DNA of 54,972 bases from Nanobdellota archaeon. Its GTDB lineage: Archaea; Nanobdellota; Nanobdellia; Woesearchaeales; GCA-2686295. The position numbers and the translations under genes were made by a program. The notes beneath the pieces are model-generated. The model was given only the letters and a program-made list of their open reading frames with translations, did not search any database and had not been told where the DNA came from. The stretch is taken from assembly GCA_018819065.1 (NCBI GenBank), contig JAHJQL010000078.1:1-54972 (forward strand), written 5' to 3'. Position 1 is the stretch's first letter. The number at the start of each line of letters is the position of its first letter. Of the stretch, positions 43,456-52,449 are shown in pieces.

Positions 43456-44469
43456 ATGAGCGAATATGGACGAAGAAAAGAATATGATAGTGGACTGAAT
43501 GAAGGATCAGAACTAAAACAAGGACTAAAGGACTTGGTGAAGAGTGTTCCTAGATGGGTAAAAAATACTGCAATAGGACTTGTTGGAGGCACAATGTTGC
43601 TTTCTTCTTTTTACGTTGTCAATCCATCAGAAGAAGCAGTAGTCACAAGGTTTGGAAAATATGTAAGAACAGAACAACCCGGATTGCACTTTAAAGCACC
43701 ATGGCCTGTTGAATCAGTTGATGAAATAGCAGTAACTGAAGTTAGGCGAATGGAGATTGGATTTAGAACAATCGATCAGGGACCACCAGCAGAATATGAG
43801 AAGCATGAAGAAGAATCTCTAATGTTAACAGGTGATGAAAATATTGTTCGTTCAGAATTTATTGTTCAATACCGTGTCAAAGATCCAAGACAATATCTTT
43901 TCAATGTAAAGGATCCTGAAGGAACCTTAAAAGACGCAGCAGAATCAGTTCACAGACAAGTAATAGGAAATAATAGTATAGATATGGCTTTGACAGATGG
44001 AAAAACAGTAATACAAAATCAGACAAAGGAAAAACTCCAAGAAGTTGTTGACAAATACAAGATGGGGATTAATATTGTTGCAATACAACTTCAAGATGTT
44101 TATGCTCCTCAAGAAGTAAAACATGCATTTGATCAAGTTGCCAGTGCAAAAGAAGATATGGTCACAAAAATAAACGTGGCAAGAGGATATCAAAATGATA
44201 TCATACCAAATGCACGAGGAAATGCAGAAAAACTTCTAAAAGAATCAGAAGCCTATAAGATTGAACGTATAAATAATGCACGAGGAGATGCAAGTAGATT
44301 CGATCTAGTTCTAAGGGAGTATAACAAAGCACCTCAAATTACAGAGGACAGATTGTACATCGAAACAATGAAGCAAATATATCCTAAACTAGAAAAAATT
44401 CTGGTTGATGACAAAGATGGTTTGCTAAAACTACTAAATGTTGATAAGAAACAAGGTGGAGGTAATTAA
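43456..44469 (+). CDS. hflK: HflK-type SPFH/Band 7 membrane protein
   Basis: Membrane-anchored SPFH protein of the HflK type; in bacteria HflK and HflC form a cage around the FtsH protease. The 337-residue protein has one membrane segment (about 35-57; AIGLVGGTMLLSSFYVV) and then NPSEEAVVTRFGKY, the SPFH domain including EEESLMLTGDENIVRSEFIVQYRVKDP, and a long helical C-terminus (about 235-320) rich in charged residues. The TGDENIV motif is characteristic of HflK. A GGAGG SD is 8 nt upstream. hflC starts 1 bp after its stop. FtsH is not encoded nearby, and archaea mostly use LonB instead. Confidence 0.92.
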   Translation: MSEYGRRKEYDSGLNEGSELKQGLKDLVKSVPRWVKNTAIGLVGGTMLLSSFYVVNPSEEAVVTRFGKYVRTEQPGLHFKAPWPVESVDEIAVTEVRRMEIGFRTIDQGPPAEYEKHEEESLMLTGDENIVRSEFIVQYRVKDPRQYLFNVKDPEGTLKDAAESVHRQVIGNNSIDMALTDGKTVIQNQTKEKLQEVVDKYKMGINIVAIQLQDVYAPQEVKHAFDQVASAKEDMVTKINVARGYQNDIIPNARGNAEKLLKESEAYKIERINNARGDASRFDLVLREYNKAPQITEDRLYIETMKQIYPKLEKILVDDKDGLLKLLNVDKKQGGGN

Positions 44470-44470
44470 G

Positions 44471-45487
44471 ATGTCTATAACAAAGAAAGTCAAGAATTAC
44501 GTGATAGGAACAATTGCTGGGCTTAGTCTTATGGCTAGTTGTTCATCAGTGTATACTATTAGCGAAACAGAGCAAGCGGTAATTACAAAATTTGGAAAAC
44601 CAACTCATATAGTTTTAGGTTCAGATGTTGCCGGAGAAATCGACTCTGTTTTAATAAAAGAAGTTGAAGAGTGGAACAAGCAGCAAAAAGAGCCGGTAGA
44701 AACAGTTACTGCAGGGGCAGGTGTTCATTTTAAAATTCCATTTGTTGAGTCAGTAACCACTTTTGAAGACAGAATTTTAGAGTATGATTCTGCTCCAACA
44801 GAAGTTGTTACAAAGGATAAAAAACATCTTTTTGTGGATAACTATGCCAGATGGAGAATAACAAATCCTTTAAAGTTCATGAAAAGTGCAGTTACTGAAA
44901 ACGGTGCTCAATCAAGGCTTGATGATATAATTTATTCTGTAGTTAGAGAATATGCAGGACAGAATAATCTAATTGAGCTTGTAAGAAGCACAAACACCAT
45001 GGAAAAAACAACAGAAATAGAATTTGAAAATATAGAAGTTGGCAGAGAAAAAGTGATGAAATACATCACTGAACTATGCAACCAAAAAGCTGATGAGTAC
45101 GGAATTGAGATAATTGATGTCAGGATAAAAAGAGCAGACCTGCCTGTTGAAAACGCTAAGAGTGTTTATAACAGAATGATAGCTGAGAGAAACAGAATCG
45201 CAACTAAGTATCGATCTCAGGGTGAAGAAGAAGCTACAAAGATAAGAGCTGAAACTGATAGACAAAGAACAGAAATACTTAGTAGTGCTTATGAGAAGGC
45301 TGAAAAAACTAGGGGAGAAGGAGATGCGAAGGCTTTGGAGATATACGCAAATGCGTACTCTAAGAATCCAAAATTTTATAACCTTTGGAGAACGCTTGAA
45401 AGCTATCCTGTTGCATTAGACGGCGCAAAAGTCATCATGTCAACAGAGACCGACTTTAACAAATATCTTAAAGGACCAAGAAAATAA
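44471..45487 (+). CDS. hflC: HflC-type SPFH/Band 7 membrane protein
   Basis: Partner of HflK. The 338-residue product has a short N-terminal hydrophobic segment (about 8-24; YVIGTIAGLSLMASCSS) that ends in MASC, which could be a lipobox, then the SPFH domain (TISETEQAVITKFGKP, VTKDKKHLFVDNYARWRITNP) and a helical C-terminus (RNRIATKYRSQGEEEATKIRAETDR). The YARWRI and EEEATKIRA blocks are typical HflC. I choose the ATG at 44471 with its own GGAGGT site, rather than an in-frame ATG 33 bases upstream, because it immediately follows the hflK stop. The pair is an operon. Confidence 0.92.
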   Translation: MSITKKVKNYVIGTIAGLSLMASCSSVYTISETEQAVITKFGKPTHIVLGSDVAGEIDSVLIKEVEEWNKQQKEPVETVTAGAGVHFKIPFVESVTTFEDRILEYDSAPTEVVTKDKKHLFVDNYARWRITNPLKFMKSAVTENGAQSRLDDIIYSVVREYAGQNNLIELVRSTNTMEKTTEIEFENIEVGREKVMKYITELCNQKADEYGIEIIDVRIKRADLPVENAKSVYNRMIAERNRIATKYRSQGEEEATKIRAETDRQRTEILSSAYEKAEKTRGEGDAKALEIYANAYSKNPKFYNLWRTLESYPVALDGAKVIMSTETDFNKYLKGPRK

Positions 45488-45513
45488 TTTTTTTCTTAAC
45501 AAAATGTACAATA

Positions 45514-45533
45514 CCTCAACCTTTAGGTTGAGG
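45514..45533. repeat. Palindromic hairpin A (CCTCAACC stem)
   Basis: Perfect 8 bp stem CCTCAACC/GGTTGAGG with a TTTA loop. It pairs in sequence style with the second palindrome 57 bp downstream. See the second hairpin for interpretation. Confidence 0.6.
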
Positions 45534-45589
45534 ATAAATACATTTTGGAAATCCCAAAAATCTAATTTTCGAAAGAACTGTTGTTCATA

Positions 45590-45609
45590 CCACAACCTAA
45601 AGGTTGTGG
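45590..45609. repeat. Palindromic hairpin B (CCACAACC stem)
   Basis: Perfect 8 bp stem CCACAACC/GGTTGTGG with a TAAA loop. Both palindromes share the CAACC/GGTTG core, and their loops are complementary. Such CAACCT-N-AGGTTG palindromes resemble the end hairpins of IS200/IS605 elements, so the roughly 96 bp between and including them could be a short non-autonomous relic. They also lie between hflC and gatD and might act as a terminator. Confidence 0.5.
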
Positions 45610-45661
45610 TTAGACAATTCCATCAGATTTTTGTTGATTTTTAATCTTTTTTTCTAGTAAA

Positions 45662-45670
45662 TTTTATAAA
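45662..45670 (+). promoter_or_regulatory. TATA box of gatD (leaderless)
   Basis: TTTTATAAA centred about 28 nt before the gatD ATG at 45694, with no SD between. Confidence 0.5.
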
Positions 45671-45693
45671 CACTCACTTCTTTAACCAGTAAC

Positions 45694-46983
45694 ATGATTG
45701 GTGCAGGAGATAAAATAAGGGTTTTTTACAAGGATAAAATCTTTGAAGGAATACTGATGTCTCAGGAAAAGCCTGATTTTCTAGACATAAAACTTTCGAG
45801 CGGTTACAATGTTGGACTAAAGAAAAAATCAATAACAAAGACTGAACTTTTGAAGAAAAAATCAGAGCTAAAAGTACCTCCTGAAAAAAATGTTGTGAAG
45901 AAGAATCTTCCAACAATGTCAATACTGCACACAGGCGGAACTATAGCTTCAAAAGTAGATTATTCAACGGGTGCAGTAATAGCACAATTTACAGAAGGAG
46001 AACTCTTGTCAATGTTTCCAGAGATAAAAAACCTGGCGAACATAAACAGCCGACTGATAAGAAATATGCAATCAGAGATGATGAGATTTTCACACTACAA
46101 CCTTCTTGCAAAAGCAATAGCAGAAGAAGCAAAAAAAGGAGTGGATGGAGTAATACTAACGCACGGAACAGATACGATGCACTACACAGCAGCAGCGCTC
46201 TCTTTTGCACTTGAAAACCTAACTATACCAGTCATTCTTGTCGGAAGCCAACGAAGCTCAGATAGGGGAAGCACTGATGCTGCGATGAACTTGCTTGCAG
46301 CAGTCCAGTTCATAACAAACACTGACTTTGCAGGTGTTGCCATGTGCATGCATGAAAATAATGATGACAAAAACTGTCTAATACTTCCAGGATGCAAAAG
46401 CAGAAAGATGCACACATCAAGAAGAGACGCGTTTAGACCCATAAATACGACAGCGATAGCAAGAATTGATGTGGAGAGCAAAAAGATAACACTCATATCA
46501 GAATATGATAAAAAAGATAAGAACAAGAAGATATCACTAAAATTGTTTGATGAAAAACTAAAGGTTGGGTTAATAAAAGCTCATGTTAACATGTTTGCAT
46601 CAGAGTTTTTAGCTTACAAAGACTTTGATGGATTAGTGGTTGAAATTATGGGTATAGGACACATTCCAACGATGAAAGTGGATGAGTTTACAAGTGAAAA
46701 CGAAAAAATCCTAAACGCAATAAATACACTTTCAAAGAAAGTGGTCGTCGCAGCTGCACCACAGACGATTTACGGACGAGTAGACATGGATGTTTATACA
46801 CCCGGAAAACAACTGCTTAAAGCAGGGGTTATTGGCAACCACACAGACATGACGCCTGAAACTGCATTCATAAAACTTGCATGGTTGCTTTCAAATCATA
46901 AAAATGAAGCAAGAAAATTATTCGGAAAAAATTTGCGAGGAGAGATTTCTGAAAGAAGCGAGAAAGGAGCATACTTAGTGTAG
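45694..46983 (+). CDS. gatD: Glu-tRNA(Gln) amidotransferase subunit D
   Basis: Archaea-specific asparaginase-like subunit that releases ammonia from glutamine or asparagine for conversion of Glu-tRNA(Gln) to Gln-tRNA(Gln). The 429 residues comprise an N-terminal small beta domain (about 1-65; GAGDKIRVFYKDKIFEG) and a type I/II L-asparaginase core: nucleophile threonine in HTGGTIASK (near 79-87), second-threonine/aspartate motif THGTDTMHYTAAAL (near 156-169), and RGSTDAAMNLLAAVQF near 191-206. The C-terminal domain is GatD-like (KLAWLLSNHKNEARKLF). A TATA box 28 nt upstream suggests a leaderless mRNA. gatE starts 12 bp later and completes the enzyme. Confidence 0.96.
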   Translation: MIGAGDKIRVFYKDKIFEGILMSQEKPDFLDIKLSSGYNVGLKKKSITKTELLKKKSELKVPPEKNVVKKNLPTMSILHTGGTIASKVDYSTGAVIAQFTEGELLSMFPEIKNLANINSRLIRNMQSEMMRFSHYNLLAKAIAEEAKKGVDGVILTHGTDTMHYTAAALSFALENLTIPVILVGSQRSSDRGSTDAAMNLLAAVQFITNTDFAGVAMCMHENNDDKNCLILPGCKSRKMHTSRRDAFRPINTTAIARIDVESKKITLISEYDKKDKNKKISLKLFDEKLKVGLIKAHVNMFASEFLAYKDFDGLVVEIMGIGHIPTMKVDEFTSENEKILNAINTLSKKVVVAAAPQTIYGRVDMDVYTPGKQLLKAGVIGNHTDMTPETAFIKLAWLLSNHKNEARKLFGKNLRGEISERSEKGAYLV

Positions 46984-46995
46984 TTTTATTTTAAA

Positions 46996-48414
46996 ATGAA
47001 TTATAAAGAATTAGGATTCAAATGCGGACTAGAAATACATCAACAACTTGAAGGAAAAAAATTATTCTGTAACTGTCCGACAATCATAAGACGAGATGAA
47101 CCTGACTTCTCATTTGATAGGCGATTACGAGCAAGCGCGGGAGAATCTGGGAAAATAGATGTTGCTGCATCTTACGAACAGCAGAAAAACAAGTTGTTTA
47201 CATATCAAGGGTATGATGACACAACCTGTCTTGTAGAAATGGACGAAGAGCCTCCAAGACCAATAAATCAGGATGCATTAAAGTCTGTTTTGCAGGTAGC
47301 AAAAATGCTTAATTGTGAAATAGTTGACAAGATACAAGTGATGAGAAAAACAGTTGTTGACGGCTCAAACGTATCAGGATTCCAAAGAACAGCACTTGTT
47401 GGGATGAATGGCTGGATAGATGTCAACGGCAAAAAGATACGAGTGGCAACTATCTGTCTTGAAGAAGAAGCATGCCAAGTAGTGAAAAGAACAAAAGACC
47501 ACGACACATACAACCTATCAAGACTTGGAATACCACTACTTGAAATAGCAACAGAGCCAGACATACAAAATCCTGAGGAATGTAGAGATGCAGCTGCAAA
47601 AATAGGAATGATACTTAGAAGCACAGGCGCCTGCAAACGAGGAATTGGAAGCATAAGACAAGACGTCAACGTATCAATAAAAGGTGGTGCAAGAACAGAG
47701 ATAAAAGGGTTTCAGGACTTAAAAAGCATACCAAAAGTCATAGAGAATGAAGTGAAGAGGCAATCACAACTGGTAAAAGCAGGAAAGAAACTATCAAACG
47801 AAGTTCGAAAAGCAGAACCAGACTTTACAACAAGTCACCTGCGACCAATGCCAGGTGCTGCCAGAATGTATCCCGAAACAGATATTCCAACGATAATTCC
47901 CTCACAGAAAAACTTTGAAAAAATTGAGATTATAGATGATAAAATAAAACGCTTTGAGAAAAATTATTCTTTGAATTCTGATCAAGCAAAGCTTGCAGTA
48001 AGTTATGAAGACAAGCAAGGAGTAAATCTTGAGAATTTTTTTAAAAAATATAAAGTAGAACCAAAAGTGATTGTTGAATTTTTTACAGCAATACCAAAAG
48101 AGATAAAGAAAAGATACCAATTAGATATTAATCCAGAATCTGTTGCGGATGAAATATTAAGTAGACTCGCTGCAAAAGAGATAGCAAAAGAGTCTGTAAT
48201 AGAAATACTTGCAGAATATGCAAAGACTAAAAAATTAAACTTTGAAAAATTCAAAGGAGTATCTGACGAAGAACTAGAAAAAGAAATAAAATTAATAGTT
48301 GAGAAAAATCCTGGAGCACCAATAGGAGCCCTAATGGGAATCGTTATGGCTAAGTTTAGAGGAAAAGTTGAAGGGAAAAAAGTGATGGAATTGTTAAAGA
48401 AGCACGCAAAGTAA
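46996..48414 (+). CDS. gatE: Glu-tRNA(Gln) amidotransferase subunit E lacking the GAD insertion
   Basis: Kinase/transamidase subunit of archaeal GatDE, which phosphorylates Glu-tRNA(Gln) and aminates it. The N-terminal cradle domain is complete: GLEIHQQLEGKKLFCNCPT (11-29), MDEEPPRPINQ, RKTVVDGSNVSGFQRT (about 115-130) and GSIRQDVNVSIKGGARTEIKG. Residues GAARMYPETDIP then lead into the C-terminal helical tail. Normal GatE is about 600-640 residues because an AspRS-like GAD domain is inserted before GAARMYPETD; here the chain runs directly from NEVKRQSQLVKAGKKLSNE to EVRKAEPDF, giving 472 residues, the length of a bacterial GatB. It still pairs with gatD immediately upstream, so GatE and not GatB is intended. 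Confidence 0.9.
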   Translation: MNYKELGFKCGLEIHQQLEGKKLFCNCPTIIRRDEPDFSFDRRLRASAGESGKIDVAASYEQQKNKLFTYQGYDDTTCLVEMDEEPPRPINQDALKSVLQVAKMLNCEIVDKIQVMRKTVVDGSNVSGFQRTALVGMNGWIDVNGKKIRVATICLEEEACQVVKRTKDHDTYNLSRLGIPLLEIATEPDIQNPEECRDAAAKIGMILRSTGACKRGIGSIRQDVNVSIKGGARTEIKGFQDLKSIPKVIENEVKRQSQLVKAGKKLSNEVRKAEPDFTTSHLRPMPGAARMYPETDIPTIIPSQKNFEKIEIIDDKIKRFEKNYSLNSDQAKLAVSYEDKQGVNLENFFKKYKVEPKVIVEFFTAIPKEIKKRYQLDINPESVADEILSRLAAKEIAKESVIEILAEYAKTKKLNFEKFKGVSDEELEKEIKLIVEKNPGAPIGALMGIVMAKFRGKVEGKKVMELLKKHAK

Positions 48415-48552
48415 GCTAATTTTTTTTTAATATATTATTTATTATAACTATCTTTAAAAAGACTTTGAGTTTCTTAAATTAATAGTGATTTTAGATTCTA
48501 AAGGAATCTTTTTAAAGTAATACTTATATAAGAAGTAAAGGTGTGTAGAAGA

Positions 48553-51177
48553 ATGAAAAAACACGTATATTATTTTGGAAAAATAGGGACACAAGGAAGC
48601 AAAGACATGAAAGGAATTCTGGGAGGTAAAGGAGCAAACCTTGCAGAAATGGCAAGTCTTGGAGTGCCTGTACCGCCAGGATTTACAATCACAACAGAGA
48701 CTTGCGCAGAATACTACGAGGCAGGCAAGAAAATACCTTTGCAAGCAATAAAAGAAATAGAAGAAAACCTAAAAAAAGTAGAAGCAGAAGTGGGTGCAAA
48801 ACTAGGAGATAAAGAAAAACCATTGCTTTTATCAGTTAGAAGCGGAGCAGCCGCAAGCATGCCAGGAATGATGGATACAATCCTAAACTTAGGACTAAAC
48901 GAAGAAACAATCCAAGGACTAATCAAAAAGTCAGGAAACGAGCGATTTGCATGGGACTCATACAGACGACTAATAAATATGTTTGGAGACGTAGTCATGG
49001 GTGTGGACCACGCTGACTTTGAAGAAATACTAGACAACGCAAAAGAGACAAAAGGAGTGAAGTTTGACACAGACCTAGACGCAAAAGACCTAAAAGAAAT
49101 AGTAGAAAAATACAAAGCACTAGTAAAAAAGAAAACTAAAAAAGAATTTCCAAACAACCCAAAAGAACAACTTATGATGGCAATAGACGCAGTTTTTGAC
49201 TCATGGCACAACGAAAGAGCAGAAGCATACAGACGGCTAAATCACGTCAAAGGACTCAAAGGAACAGCGGTAAACGTACAAGCAATGGTGTTTGGAAACA
49301 TGGGAGAAACATCAGGAACAGGAGTCTGCTTCTCAAGAGACCCAGCAACTGGGGAAAACGTGTTCTACGGAGAATACTTGATGAACGCACAGGGAGAAGA
49401 CGTGGTTGCAGGCATAAGAACGCCAAGACCAATATCAGAACTAAAAAAAGTGATGCCAAAAGCCTATGAAGAACTTTTAGTCATATACAAAAAACTCGAA
49501 AAACACTATAAAGACATGCAAGACATGGAATTCACTATTCAAGACAAGAAGCTATACATGCTGCAAACCAGAAACGGCAAAAGAACAGCACACGCAGCAG
49601 TAAGAATGGCAGTTGAAATGATAGAAGAAGGATTAATTGATGAAAAAACAGCTGTTCTTAGAGTTGACCCAAACCAGCTAGACCAGTTGCTTCACAAACA
49701 ACTAGACCCAGTTGCAAAGCAAAAACATGAATCACTAGGAAAAGGACTACCAGCATCACCAGGAGGAGCTGTTGGAAAAATAGCTTTTGACAACGACTCA
49801 GCAATAGAGATGAAAAAAGCAGGCGACTCAGTAATTTTAGTAAGAAACGAGACCAGCCCAGAAGACTTAATGGGGATGGACGCAGCAGTAGGAATACTAA
49901 CAGCAAAAGGAGGAATGACCTCACACGCCGCAGTCGTAGCCAGAGGAATGGGAAAATGCTGTGTATCAGGACTCGGAGAAGCAAAGGTAAGCGAAAAAAA
50001 CAAGACACTAGAACTAGGTGGACAAAAATTCAAAGAAGGAGACTACATAACACTAGATGGAAGCAGCGGAGAAGTTTACGCAGGAAAAATCCCAACGACA
50101 GAACCAGAACTATCAGGTGCATTTGGAAAACTCATGAAGTATGCAGACAAGTTTAGAACGATGGGAGTAAGAACAAACGCAGACACCCCAAGAGACGCAA
50201 GCCAAGCCATTAAGTTTGGAGCAGAAGGAATAGGACTATGCAGGACAGAACACATGTTCTTTGAAGGAGAAAGAATAAGAGCAGTCAGAGAAATGATACT
50301 ATCACCAAACCTTGAAGGACGAAAAAAAGCACTTGCAAAAATTAAGCCATTCCAAAAAAAAGACTTCGTAGATTTGTTTAAGATAATGAATGGACTTCCA
50401 ATAACGATACGATTGCTAGATCCACCGCTGCACGAATTCTTGCCAAAAGAAGAAAATGAGATAAAAGAAATAGCCAAAGAACTAAAAGTTAGCGTTGACG
50501 CAATAAAGCAAAAGATAAACGCGCTACACGAAGTAAACCCGATGCTAGGACACAGAGGATGTCGCTTAGGAATAACCTATCCAGAAATAACACAGATGCA
50601 GTCAGAAGCAATCTTTGAAGCAGCAAAAGAAGTTTCAAAGTCAGGAATAGAAGTAAAACCAGAAATCATGATACCACTAGTTGGAACTGTAAATGAGCTA
50701 ACAAACCAAAAAGAAATAGTCCTAGAAGTTGCAAACAATGTGCTTGGAAAAGATTCAAAAGTAAAATACTTAATCGGAACAATGATAGAAGTGCCCCGTG
50801 CAGCACTAACAGCAGACGAGATAGCAAAAGAAGCAGAATTCTTTAGCTTTGGAACAAACGACTTAACACAGATGACACTAGGATTCTCAAGAGACGACGT
50901 CGGAAGCTTTGTACCTGAATACATAAACAAAGGAATAATAGAACAAGACCCATTCCAAATATTAGACCAAACAGGCGTTGGACAACTAGTGAAAATGGCT
51001 GTGGAGAAAGGAAGAAAAGCAAGGCCAAACCTAAAAATAGGAATCTGCGGAGAACACGGCGGAGAACCAAGCTCAGTGATATTTTGCCACAAAGCAGGAC
51101 TAAACTACGTCAGCTGCTCACCATACAGAGTCCCAATAGCAAAACTAGCAGCAGCACACGCAGTCTTGAAAGGATGA
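48553..51177 (+). CDS. ppdK: Pyruvate, phosphate dikinase
   Basis: Reversibly makes PEP, AMP and PPi from pyruvate, ATP and Pi, linking glycolysis or gluconeogenesis with PPi. The 874 residues match the standard length. The ATP-grasp domain (about 1-340) has GGKGANLAEMASLGVPVPPG (22-41) and VRSGAAASMPGMMDT (about 92-106). The phosphohistidine domain (about 390-500) has GGMTSHAAVVARGMG with the catalytic His. The PEP/pyruvate TIM barrel (about 510-870) has the GLCRTEHMFF and FGTNDLTQM signatures near the C-terminus, with catalytic Cys in GICGEHGGEP. I use ATG at 48553 (MKKHVYYF) with GGTG 9 nt upstream; GTG at 48541 gives four extra residues. It is transcribed alone, downstream of gatE. Confidence 0.97.
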   Translation: MKKHVYYFGKIGTQGSKDMKGILGGKGANLAEMASLGVPVPPGFTITTETCAEYYEAGKKIPLQAIKEIEENLKKVEAEVGAKLGDKEKPLLLSVRSGAAASMPGMMDTILNLGLNEETIQGLIKKSGNERFAWDSYRRLINMFGDVVMGVDHADFEEILDNAKETKGVKFDTDLDAKDLKEIVEKYKALVKKKTKKEFPNNPKEQLMMAIDAVFDSWHNERAEAYRRLNHVKGLKGTAVNVQAMVFGNMGETSGTGVCFSRDPATGENVFYGEYLMNAQGEDVVAGIRTPRPISELKKVMPKAYEELLVIYKKLEKHYKDMQDMEFTIQDKKLYMLQTRNGKRTAHAAVRMAVEMIEEGLIDEKTAVLRVDPNQLDQLLHKQLDPVAKQKHESLGKGLPASPGGAVGKIAFDNDSAIEMKKAGDSVILVRNETSPEDLMGMDAAVGILTAKGGMTSHAAVVARGMGKCCVSGLGEAKVSEKNKTLELGGQKFKEGDYITLDGSSGEVYAGKIPTTEPELSGAFGKLMKYADKFRTMGVRTNADTPRDASQAIKFGAEGIGLCRTEHMFFEGERIRAVREMILSPNLEGRKKALAKIKPFQKKDFVDLFKIMNGLPITIRLLDPPLHEFLPKEENEIKEIAKELKVSVDAIKQKINALHEVNPMLGHRGCRLGITYPEITQMQSEAIFEAAKEVSKSGIEVKPEIMIPLVGTVNELTNQKEIVLEVANNVLGKDSKVKYLIGTMIEVPRAALTADEIAKEAEFFSFGTNDLTQMTLGFSRDDVGSFVPEYINKGIIEQDPFQILDQTGVGQLVKMAVEKGRKARPNLKIGICGEHGGEPSSVIFCHKAGLNYVSCSPYRVPIAKLAAAHAVLKG

Positions 51178-51309
51178 AATTATTTTTTTATTATTCTTGA
51201 ATTAAATTTTAACTACACAGTTACACCACTTTTTCAAATTCAAAAAAGGAAATACAAGCATTTCAGGCCCTCAAAACCCCAAAATTCAAAGAAATACGTA
51301 TATATGTTA
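51178..51309. other. Left flank of the cassette array
   Basis: This 132 bp stretch follows the ppdK stop. It opens with a run of T that may act as a terminator (51180-51190) and holds no gene. Near 51297-51309, ACGTATATATGTTA resembles the unit junction CGTATAACA..TTA and may be the left edge of the array. Confidence 0.4.
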
Positions 51310-51397
51310 TTATACGCAATTGTGCTTTTATTAAAAAAAGTTAAAAAAACTTTTAAGCACAACTGCCGTTCGCAAAAAACAAGGCTCACTCGTATAA
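51310..51397. repeat. Cassette-array small unit, copy 1
   Basis: An 88 bp gene-less unit with ends TTATACG and CGTATAA. Inside these, GCAATTGTGC pairs with GCACAACTGC, then CTTTT/AAAAG and AAAAGTT/AACTTTT arms fold the whole into a long hairpin. A small CCG...CGG-type arm is on one side. It differs from copies 2 and 4 by one deleted A and two substitutions near the 3' end. Confidence 0.85.
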
Positions 51398-51402
51398 CAG
51401 TA

Positions 51403-51491
51403 TTATACGCAATTGTGCTTTTATTAAAAAAAGTTAAAAAAAACTTTTAAGCACAACTGCCGTTCGCAAAAAATACGGCTCACTCGTATAA
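51403..51491. repeat. Cassette-array small unit, copy 2
   Basis: An 89 bp foldback unit, identical base for base to copy 4. It has ends TTATACG/CGTATAA. It follows copy 1 after a 5 nt spacer CAGTA and is followed by spacer CACCA and then the arsM unit. Confidence 0.88.
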
Positions 51492-51496
51492 CACCA

Positions 51497-52443
51497 TTAG
51501 GCGAAATTGCTTCGGGCGGGCTTTTGGAAAGTTTTATAATTTGGTGATATAATAACAATAAGGAGGCAATAAGATGGATAAAAAGAAAACAAAAAAAATC
51601 GTAAGAGAAGCCTACGGCAAGATTGCCCAAAAGCAAGAAGGCTGTGAGTGTGGTACTTGTGGACCAGACACCAGACAATTTGCTAAATCTATTGGCTATT
51701 CCGAAGAAGAACTTAAAGCTATCCCAGATGAGGCTAACTTGGCTCTCAGTTGTGGGAATCCAACAGCCTTAGCCAGCCTCAAGGAAGGCGAGGTTGCGCT
51801 TGACCTTGGTTCAGGTGCCGGATTTGATTGTTTTCTGGCTGCCTCAAGGGTTGGTCCAGACGGTAAAGTAATCGGAGTAGATATGACGCCAGAAATGATT
51901 GAGAAGGCAAGAGACAACGCAAAAAAGAACGAGGTTAAGAATGTTGAGTTTAGACTTGGCGAGATTGAAAATTTACCCGTGGGAGATAAATCGGTTGATG
52001 TAGTTATAAGTAACTGTGTCATCAATTTATCGGCTGAAAAGCTGAGAGTCTTTCAGGAGATTTATAGGGTGTTAAAGTCTGGTGGTAGAGTAGCAATCTC
52101 TGATATTGCCCTTAAAAAAGAGCTTCCTCAGAAAATTCAGGAGAGCATTGAAGCCTATGTGGGTTGTGTTGGAGGAGCAATACTTGTTGATGAGTATAAA
52201 AAGGTTGTAGAAGCATCTGGATTAAAGGAAGTAAAAATTACAATAAAGGGGTCTTCCGCTTGCATAGATCCGAATACAAAAGACCCAATAGGCAAAGCTA
52301 TTTTAGATGGTTTAGGAGAGGGTGAATCCCTTGAAGGGTATGTGGTTAGTGTTTATGTGGAGGGGCATAAATGATAAAAATTGAAGCCCGCCCTTCGCGA
52401 CTCTCCCTCGCTTCGCTCGGTCGGTGCTATCGCACTCGCCTAA
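51497..52443. mobile_element. Cassette-array unit carrying arsM
   Basis: A 947 bp unit with ends TTAGGCG and CGCCTAA, so its terminal sequence differs from the small units but still matches between its own ends. Inner arms continue (TTCGGGCGGGC at 51511-51521 with GCCCGCCC near 52386-52393). Two small hairpins lie just inside the 3' end (CTCGCTTCGCTCGG, GTGCTATCGCAC). It has one gene and is bounded by spacers CACCA and CAGCGG. Confidence 0.75.
51574..52374 (+). CDS. arsM: Arsenite S-adenosylmethionine methyltransferase (ArsM)
   Basis: Methylates arsenite to volatile or less retained methylarsenicals. The 266 residues contain an N-terminal cysteine cluster (EGCECGTCGPD, 23-33), the arsenic-family motif LALSCGNPTALASL near 52-65, the SAM loop ALDLGSGAGFDCFLAA near 70-85, and the As(III)-binding cysteines in ISNCVINLS (Cys149 region) and YVGCVGGA (near 200-207). 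A very strong AAGGAGG SD 8 nt upstream is bacterial-like and unlike the GGTGA sites elsewhere in the window. It is the only gene of a unit in the cassette array, so it was probably acquired. No arsR or pump gene accompanies it. Function is fairly secure from the CGNP and cysteine motifs. Confidence 0.92.
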   Translation: MDKKKTKKIVREAYGKIAQKQEGCECGTCGPDTRQFAKSIGYSEEELKAIPDEANLALSCGNPTALASLKEGEVALDLGSGAGFDCFLAASRVGPDGKVIGVDMTPEMIEKARDNAKKNEVKNVEFRLGEIENLPVGDKSVDVVISNCVINLSAEKLRVFQEIYRVLKSGGRVAISDIALKKELPQKIQESIEAYVGCVGGAILVDEYKKVVEASGLKEVKITIKGSSACIDPNTKDPIGKAILDGLGEGESLEGYVVSVYVEGHK

Positions 52444-52449
52444 CAGCGG

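Noticed and set aside
45514-45609. Certain IS200/IS605 element
   Set aside because: No transposase or TnpB is nearby and only the hairpin pair is visible, so it is listed as a possible relic rather than an element.
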